DNA from: Candidatus Aminicenantota bacterium
GTDB lineage: Bacteria; Acidobacteriota; Aminicenantia; JAMOAD01
Reading direction: 5' to 3'
Length of the DNA: 10,772 nucleotides
NCBI GenBank assembly: GCA_027070475.1
Contig: JALXDT010000321.1
Span: 1-10,772 of the forward strand
Shown here: positions 7,103 through 10,772 of the stretch, one piece after another
Numbering within the stretch: the stretch's first letter is position 1
How the letters are laid out: every line of letters starts with the position of its first letter
The notes under the pieces: model-generated
Told to the model about the DNA's origin: nothing
Database searches by the model: none
Seen by the model: only the letters and a program-made list of their open reading frames with translations
Program-made: the position numbers and the translations under genes

Positions 7103-8364
7103 TAATAGGTTAGATTACAGCCATCTAAAATAATTTCACCCTCTTTAATAACATATTTTAAGAAATTTTTGGATGGTTCATAGAATATATCTATATATGA
7201 GGGAGTATCAAAGATTAGAATATCCATTTTTTTACCGGGCATCAGTGAGCCCACCTTTTTATCCATACCTATAGCATAAGCTGAATTTATAGTGGCTGCT
7301 GTTATAGCCTCCTCCATTGAAAATTCCTCAAGAAAAACAGCAAGCTTTGTAATAAATAGCATATTGTTTATATGAGAGCTTCCCGGATTATAATCAGAGC
7401 CAAGGGAGACAATCACTCCCCTTTCTATCATTTCTCTTATAGGAGGTTTTTTATCCTCTCTTAGGAAAAAGAAAACACCGGGTAAGATTACAGCAGCAGT
7501 ATCACTTTGAGAGAGAGCTTCTATTCCTTTTTCAGAGATTCTTACAAGATGCTCGGCTGACCTTGCCCCGAACTCAACCGCAAGCTCAGCACCACCTAAA
7601 TTTGTGAATTCATCGGCATGGAGTTTTAGCTCAAAACCATTTTCCTTTGCAGCTTTAAGCATTAAACGGGTTTCCTCTCTTCCGTAAACTCCCTCTTCAA
7701 TAAAAGCATCAAAATACTTTGCAAGGCCCTTTTTTGCAATTTCAGGTATATATTCATTTATAAGTTTATTAAGATAATCTTCCTTTTCCGTATCCGGTGG
7801 AATATCATGTCCTCCTAAATATGTGGGAATAATGTCAACAGGATGAATTTCATTTAAAACTCTTATTGCTTCCAACTGTTTTACCTCTGTCTCAAAATCA
7901 AGGCCGTATCCGCTTTTTGCCTCAAGTGTTGTTACCCCTCCCTTTACCGATTCATCAAGTCTTTTCTGAGATATGGAAATAAGGTCTTTTAGAGAAATTT
8001 CCCGTGTGGCTTTTACAGTGGATTTTATCCCCATTCCCCTTTTCTGGAGCTCCATATAGGAAACTCCGTCAAGTTTCATTTTAAATTCCTCAGCTCTGTT
8101 ACCTCCGAAGGGAAGATGGGTATGGGAATCCACCAGTCCCGGCATACATACCATCCCCTGAGCATCAATAATTTTTGCATTCTCATCAACTTCATAATCT
8201 TTAAGCATATCCTCGGTTCCTATAAATGAAATTATCCCACCTGAAGAGCCTATATAGCCATTTTTTATTATTTTAAGATCTTTCATATCCTCTCCCCTTT
8301 TAGGGGAATCTCCGAATAGAGTTATCAACTCACTGCAATCTTTCACAAGAAAATCTATCTTCAT
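7102..8364 (-). CDS. hutI: Imidazolonepropionase (HutI)
   Basis: A 420-residue cytoplasmic amidohydrolase that hydrolyses 4-imidazolone-5-propionate to N-formimidoyl-L-glutamate, the third step of histidine breakdown. Metal-site residues are visible: H81 and H83 in PGLVDSHTHLPFGGNRAEEF, H249 in KLHADEF (with E252 as likely acid/base), and D324 in GSDYNPGSS. Other family marks are KSGYGLD (150-156), YLGGHDIP with H186, and SAEHL with H272. NPGSS and FGGNRAEEF separate HutI from other amidohydrolases such as guanine or cytosine deaminase. The length is normal (about 400-420). GAGGAGGAG just upstream sets the start. No hutH, hutU or formiminotransferase gene is in the window; the only partner is bcp, nine bases downstream. 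The gene diverges from the fadL-like gene across a 558-base gap. Confidence 0.95.
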   Translation of the reverse strand: MKIDFLVKDCSELITLFGDSPKRGEDMKDLKIIKNGYIGSSGGIISFIGTEDMLKDYEVDENAKIIDAQGMVCMPGLVDSHTHLPFGGNRAEEFKMKLDGVSYMELQKRGMGIKSTVKATREISLKDLISISQKRLDESVKGGVTTLEAKSGYGLDFETEVKQLEAIRVLNEIHPVDIIPTYLGGHDIPPDTEKEDYLNKLINEYIPEIAKKGLAKYFDAFIEEGVYGREETRLMLKAAKENGFELKLHADEFTNLGGAELAVEFGARSAEHLVRISEKGIEALSQSDTAAVILPGVFFFLREDKKPPIREMIERGVIVSLGSDYNPGSSHINNMLFITKLAVFLEEFSMEEAITAATINSAYAIGMDKKVGSLMPGKKMDILIFDTPSYIDIFYEPSKNFLKYVIKEGEIILDGCNLTY

Positions 8365-8367
8365 TTA

Positions 8368-8376
8368 CTCCTCCTC
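8368..8376 (-). promoter_or_regulatory. Ribosome binding site of hutI
   Basis: On the minus strand GAGGAGGAG is followed by TAA and the ATG ending at 8362. It is a strong purine-rich site that decides the start. Confidence 0.75.
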
Positions 8377-8395
8377 AATTTTAATTTTGTTTTAC

Positions 8396-8424
8396 ATTTT
8401 ATCAAAGTTGAAATTTTAGGACAA
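8396..8424 (-). promoter_or_regulatory. Candidate sigma-70-type promoter of hutI-bcp
   Basis: On the minus strand TTGTCC (8424-8419) and TAAAAT (8401-8396) are 17 bases apart, giving four and five of six consensus matches. A start near 8389 would leave a leader of about 25 bases containing the Shine-Dalgarno. The -35 box coincides with the GGACAA that forms the left edge of the adjacent repeat. Confidence 0.5.
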
Positions 8425-8426
8425 TA

Positions 8427-8532
8427 TCCCGCACCATCTTTTGGGATTAGTGTTGCTTTGGTGAAGTTTTCTTTTTACATTGTTCTTTAATTGAGGCGTT
8501 CTTTCATTTACCGTTGGAAAGATGGTGCGGGA
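8427..8532. repeat. Non-coding repeat copy A with 15-bp inverted ends
   Basis: The ends TCCCGCACCATCTTT (8427-8441) and AAAGATGGTGCGGGA (8518-8532) are perfect inverted repeats enclosing 76 bases, giving a 106-bp MITE-like or REP-like unit. Its core 8436-8532 aligns without gaps to 8557-8653 (copy B), matching at about 82 of 97 positions by hand count; the last 28 bases are identical. Neither strand carries a convincing gene. No clear target-site duplication is visible. Confidence 0.8.
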
Positions 8533-8542
8533 CAAGTCCCGC
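8527..8542. repeat. Palindrome at the junction of the two repeat copies
   Basis: GCGGGACAAGTCCCGC is a perfect 7-bp inverted repeat around AA. It is GC-rich in a very AT-rich gap. A degenerate version, GGACAATATCCCGC, precedes copy A at 8419-8432. The right end of copy B stops after GCGGGA, without the other arm. Confidence 0.75.
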
Positions 8543-8653
8543 TATACCCTATTAGTATCTTTTAAGATTAGTGTTGCATTGGTGAATGTTTCTTCTTACA
8601 TCTTTTTCTAATTGATACATTTTTACATTTACCGTTGGAAAGATGGTGCGGGA
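8537..8653. repeat. Non-coding repeat copy B, left end disrupted
   Basis: The core (8557-8653) matches copy A base for base in length, with about 15 substitutions concentrated in the middle. The right end AAAGATGGTGCGGGA is intact (8639-8653). The left end keeps TCCCGC (8537-8542) and ATCTTTT (8557-8563), but an unrelated run of 14 bases replaces ACC between them, so the terminal inverted repeat is broken. The two copies are tandem with a period of 110-121 bases. Confidence 0.75.
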
Positions 8654-8865
8654 GTTACTTTTGTTCATCCCAATTCAAGTAGACTAATTTTTAGTACAGT
8701 ATAGGATGATACAGCTTTAAACACTTTTAGACATAAGGTATTTAATTAGCGTTAAGCATTGATTTTGAGCCATGAGCTTATTTTGAAAAAGAATTTAAAG
8801 AATAGAAATATTCTTCTGATAAAAATTTCCGTTTCGGCAAGAATTTTTTAGACTTGGAAGGAAAT
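8654..8865. other. Intergenic stretch with two small hairpins, no gene
   Basis: I see no coding sequence with a ribosome binding site here. AAGAATA (8798-8804) and TATTCTT (8809-8815) form a perfect stem with a GAAA loop. Just after it, AAAAATT (8821-8827) and AATTTTT (8842-8848) flank an inner CCG-TTT-CGG stem, and the run ends in T6. The second hairpin resembles a weak terminator and the pair could belong to a small RNA, but no convincing promoter is visible upstream. Confidence 0.4.
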
Positions 8866-8894
8866 TTGAAAGCTTTGAATAAATATTGTATTAT
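8866..8894 (+). promoter_or_regulatory. Sigma-70-type promoter of the fadL-like gene
   Basis: TTGAAA (8866-8871) and TATTAT (8889-8894) are exactly 17 bases apart, each five of six matches to consensus. A start near 8901 gives a leader of about 22 bases that ends with the Shine-Dalgarno. Confidence 0.65.
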
Positions 8895-8911
8895 GTAAAA
8901 TAATTTACGAC

Positions 8912-8919
8912 AAGGAGGT
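8912..8919 (+). promoter_or_regulatory. Ribosome binding site of the fadL-like gene
   Basis: AAGGAGGT is a near-perfect Shine-Dalgarno, 3 bases before the ATG at 8923. It indicates strong translation and fixes the start. Confidence 0.75.
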
Positions 8920-8922
8920 AAC

Positions 8923-10158
8923 ATGAAAAAGACTTTAAAGGTAATTTTTGTTCTAATCATGAGTTTTACTCTCTCTTTAGGTTTGTTTTCTAATGGGCTA
9001 AACCTTAACAGTGTTGGAACAAAGGCTGCTACAATGGGAGGAGCTTTTGTAGGGCTTGCAAATGATTATAGTGCTGTTTTCTGGAATCCAGCTGGGTTGA
9101 CTCAAATGAAGAATCAAAATTTTGCTGTTTATGGTTCCTTTATAATACCAGCAGCCACGTATCAGTTTCCTCAATTGGGAATTGATACCCAAACAATTAG
9201 CAACACTTATCCTTCAGGAGCCTTGGGGTATTTTAAACCTTTATCTGATAATTTAGTTGTAGGTTTTCTTGTATATGTCCCTGCTGGTTCAGGAGCTGAG
9301 TGGAATGGAGAAGATCTTATGAGTTTAGCTGAAGGACAGAATCTTGAGTGGAAATCAATGATCGGTATGGTTACCTTTTCTCCGGCTATTGCATATAAAA
9401 TAAATGATATGGTTTCCATAGGAGCAACTTTAAACTTTAATTATGGAATGTTAGATTTTAATATGCCGGGGATTGGACAATACTCAGAAAATTTAAAAGG
9501 TACTGGGATAGGAGCAACTTTAGGTCTTATGGTTAAACCATCAGAAAAGGTGAGTTTGGGGTTAAGCTTTAAAACCCCAGTTAAAATCACAGCAACGGGT
9601 GAGGCTAAAATGGAAGGAGCTCCATACCTTGGTATCCCTACTCTCACTGCAACTACAGATGCAACAAGGGAAATTACATGGCCAATGTGGTTTGGAGCAG
9701 GTGTTGCTTTTAAACCGATGGATAATTTAACTGTTACTGCTGATATTCAATATACAAATTGGAAAAAATTAGATGAAATCGATGTTAATTATGATAATCA
9801 ATTCTGGAATCTAATATTTAGTGGCCTGTATAATTTCCATTTAAATTGGGAGGATGCCATACAATACAGATTTGGGTTTGAATATGCTTTAAATGAGACT
9901 CTTGCTGTAAGGGGAGGATTTTATTATGACCCCTCGCCAGCACCGGCAGACACATTAAATATCCTATTACCTGAGGTTTCCTATAATGCTGTAACTATTG
10001 GATTAGGTTATAAGTCAGGAAATTTAAGGATAGATTTTGGTTTTGAATATTTAATGGGGAAAGAAGTAGAGTGTCCGCTTTCCACTGAATATGGTATGCC
10101 AGGTTTTCATAATGTAAATATTATGGCACCTAATTTTGCAATAAGTTATTACTTCTGA
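8923..10158 (+). CDS. Outer-membrane protein of the FadL/OmpP1/TodX transport family
   Basis: A 411-residue beta-barrel protein that in this family lets fatty acids or other hydrophobic compounds cross the outer membrane. A signal peptide (MKKTLK, hydrophobic 7-22) is likely cut near S23. The mature N terminus shows the family pattern: KAATMGGAFVGLANDYSAVF (34-53) followed directly by NPAG at 55-58. The rest alternates polar and hydrophobic residues as in barrel strands (for example LAVRGGFYYDPSPAP and VTIGLGYKSGNLRIDFGFEY). It ends in the aromatic FAISYYF expected for barrel assembly by BAM. Slightly shorter than E. coli FadL. Strong promoter and Shine-Dalgarno upstream and a strong terminator downstream show a single-gene transcript, probably well expressed. 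The substrate cannot be read from the sequence. Confidence 0.9.
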   Translation: MKKTLKVIFVLIMSFTLSLGLFSNGLNLNSVGTKAATMGGAFVGLANDYSAVFWNPAGLTQMKNQNFAVYGSFIIPAATYQFPQLGIDTQTISNTYPSGALGYFKPLSDNLVVGFLVYVPAGSGAEWNGEDLMSLAEGQNLEWKSMIGMVTFSPAIAYKINDMVSIGATLNFNYGMLDFNMPGIGQYSENLKGTGIGATLGLMVKPSEKVSLGLSFKTPVKITATGEAKMEGAPYLGIPTLTATTDATREITWPMWFGAGVAFKPMDNLTVTADIQYTNWKKLDEIDVNYDNQFWNLIFSGLYNFHLNWEDAIQYRFGFEYALNETLAVRGGFYYDPSPAPADTLNILLPEVSYNAVTIGLGYKSGNLRIDFGFEYLMGKEVECPLSTEYGMPGFHNVNIMAPNFAISYYF

Positions 10159-10162
10159 TAAT

Positions 10163-10200
10163 AAAAAGGAAGGTCAGAGTTTTTTCTGACCTTCCTTTTT
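10163..10200. terminator. Strong intrinsic terminator, probably bidirectional
   Basis: A perfect 16-bp stem (10163-10178 with 10185-10200) around a GTTTTT loop begins 4 bases after the fadL-like stop. The GC-containing core GGAAGGTCAG is flanked by A5 on the left and T5 on the right, so it can work on either strand. It separates the fadL-like gene from the regulator gene. Confidence 0.92.
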
Positions 10201-10244
10201 AAAATTTTATCTTTGAGAAACTTAAGGTTGAGAATTTTATATTG

Positions 10245-10273
10245 TTGCATAAAAAGAAACAGTATGGTATATT
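10245..10273 (+). promoter_or_regulatory. Candidate promoter of the XRE-cupin gene
   Basis: TTGCAT (10245-10250) and TATATT (10268-10273) are 17 bases apart. Only six bases separate the -10 box from the ATG at 10280, so the expected first transcribed base is at or next to the A of the start codon. The octamer AATTTTAT occurs twice just upstream and might be part of an operator, which is only a guess. Confidence 0.5.
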
Positions 10274-10279
10274 ATTCTT

Positions 10280-10772
10280 ATGAACTCAAGTAATAATATC
10301 GGAAAGAGAATTAAAATTATTAGAAAGAGAAAAAATTTAACCCTTGAGGAAATAGCAAAAAGAACTAAATTTTCAAAGAGCTATCTTTCGAGATTGGAAA
10401 GAGCGAAAAATCCTCCTCCCATTTCCACTCTTCAGATAATAGCCAATGCTCTCGGAATTGATATGGAGGAGTTTTTTAAAAAGGATGGAATTATTGATGA
10501 GGGGGTTGGTTCTCTCGATTTAATGAAAAAGAAGGAAAGGGAAAAGGAAAGCGAGAGGAATAACCTTACATTTAAAACATTGGTTAAGAGTTATAAAAAC
10601 AAATATATGGCTCCCTTTTTAATGGAGATTGATGAGGGAAGAACTTCGCTTTACAGTCATGATAGTGAGGAATTTGTTTACATAGTAAGTGGCAAAGTAT
10701 TGTTTCACTATGATGGAAAAACATTTAATCTGGAGGAAGGGGATAGTTTATATTTTGATTCAAGAAAAAAAC
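10280..10772 (+). CDS. XRE-type helix-turn-helix regulator with cupin sensor domain (3' partial)
   Basis: The 164 visible residues continue past the window edge. Residues 8-62 are an XRE/Cro-type helix-turn-helix (GKRIKIIRKRKNLTLEEIAK, then SKSYLSRLER, ISTLQIIANALGI). A charged linker (about 82-95, rich in K and E) leads to a cupin_2-type domain with HDSEEFVYIVSGKV (127-140) and LEEGDSLYFDS (151-161); H127 and E131 sit at the usual metal-ligand places. Such proteins bind DNA and sense a small molecule through the cupin, often controlling amino-acid, polyamine or stress genes. A stop at 10250-10252 and no other start codon in between leave ATG 10280 as the only start that keeps the DNA-binding domain. 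No Shine-Dalgarno precedes it. The target is unknown. Confidence 0.9.
   Translation, partial: MNSSNNIGKRIKIIRKRKNLTLEEIAKRTKFSKSYLSRLERAKNPPPISTLQIIANALGIDMEEFFKKDGIIDEGVGSLDLMKKKEREKESERNNLTFKTLVKSYKNKYMAPFLMEIDEGRTSLYSHDSEEFVYIVSGKVLFHYDGKTFNLEEGDSLYFDSRKK

Noticed and set aside
7102..8364. hutI product as another amidohydrolase (guanine or chlorohydrolase type)
   Set aside because: FGGNRAEEF, KSGYGLD and NPGSS together are specific to imidazolonepropionase.
8522..8611. A 29-codon plus-strand ORF starting MVRDKSRY inside the repeat pair
   Set aside because: It runs across the palindrome and copy B, has no Shine-Dalgarno, and is best explained as chance reading of repeat DNA.
8427..8653. 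Possible CRISPR array
   Set aside because: Only two long (~97 bp) units that differ from each other, no short identical repeats with unique spacers, and no cas gene in view.
8778..8960. A 60-codon minus-strand ORF over the fadL-like promoter and start
   Set aside because: It overlaps the promoter, Shine-Dalgarno and signal peptide of a well-supported gene and shows no protein features beyond AT-driven composition.

Overview
The window looks like an AT-rich genome (about one-third G+C by eye) of a diderm bacterium. A FadL/OmpP1-type outer-membrane barrel and several signal peptides support a Gram-negative envelope. A VWA-related protein of the type common in Acidobacteria, a large M14 peptidase with a trailing amidotransferase-like domain, and a GldA/GldF/GldG-like ABC exporter are a mix I associate with Acidobacteriota/Aminicenantes-type or related lineages. 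That placement is inference and weak.

Layout. (1) Positions 3-6621, plus strand: five tightly packed genes that look like one operon. They encode an M14 zinc carboxypeptidase-like protein (5' end outside the window), an ABC ATPase, an ABC-2 permease carrying a short GldG-like extracytoplasmic domain, a secreted concanavalin-A-like/DUF1080-type protein, and a secreted VWA-related protein. Two junctions are 4-base ATGA overlaps and the other two gaps are 17 and 4 bases, so co-transcription is very likely. (2) Positions 8364-6622, minus strand: hutI (imidazolonepropionase) followed by a bcp/PrxQ peroxiredoxin. The hutI stop codon lies against the bcp Shine-Dalgarno. This unit converges stop-to-stop on the first operon. 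(3) Positions 8365-8922: a divergent intergenic region. It holds a recognisable hutI promoter, two imperfect tandem copies of a ~100-bp non-coding repeat with inverted ends, two small hairpins, and a good sigma-70-type promoter for the next gene. (4) Positions 8923-10158: a FadL/OmpP1/TodX family outer-membrane protein, closed by a strong bidirectional terminator. (5) From 10280 to the window end: an XRE-type helix-turn-helix plus cupin regulator, cut by the window edge. It has no Shine-Dalgarno and its promoter geometry predicts a leaderless transcript.

How it fits together. The first operon pairs envelope-facing, probably secreted proteins with a Gld-like ABC transporter, suggesting an envelope or export module of unknown substrate. 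It is the best candidate here for an undescribed system. The hutI-bcp pair joins one step of histidine breakdown to peroxide defence without the other hut genes in view. The repeat pair in the hutI/fadL-like divergent region is the most notable non-coding structure, and its left edge overlaps the -35 box of the hutI promoter.
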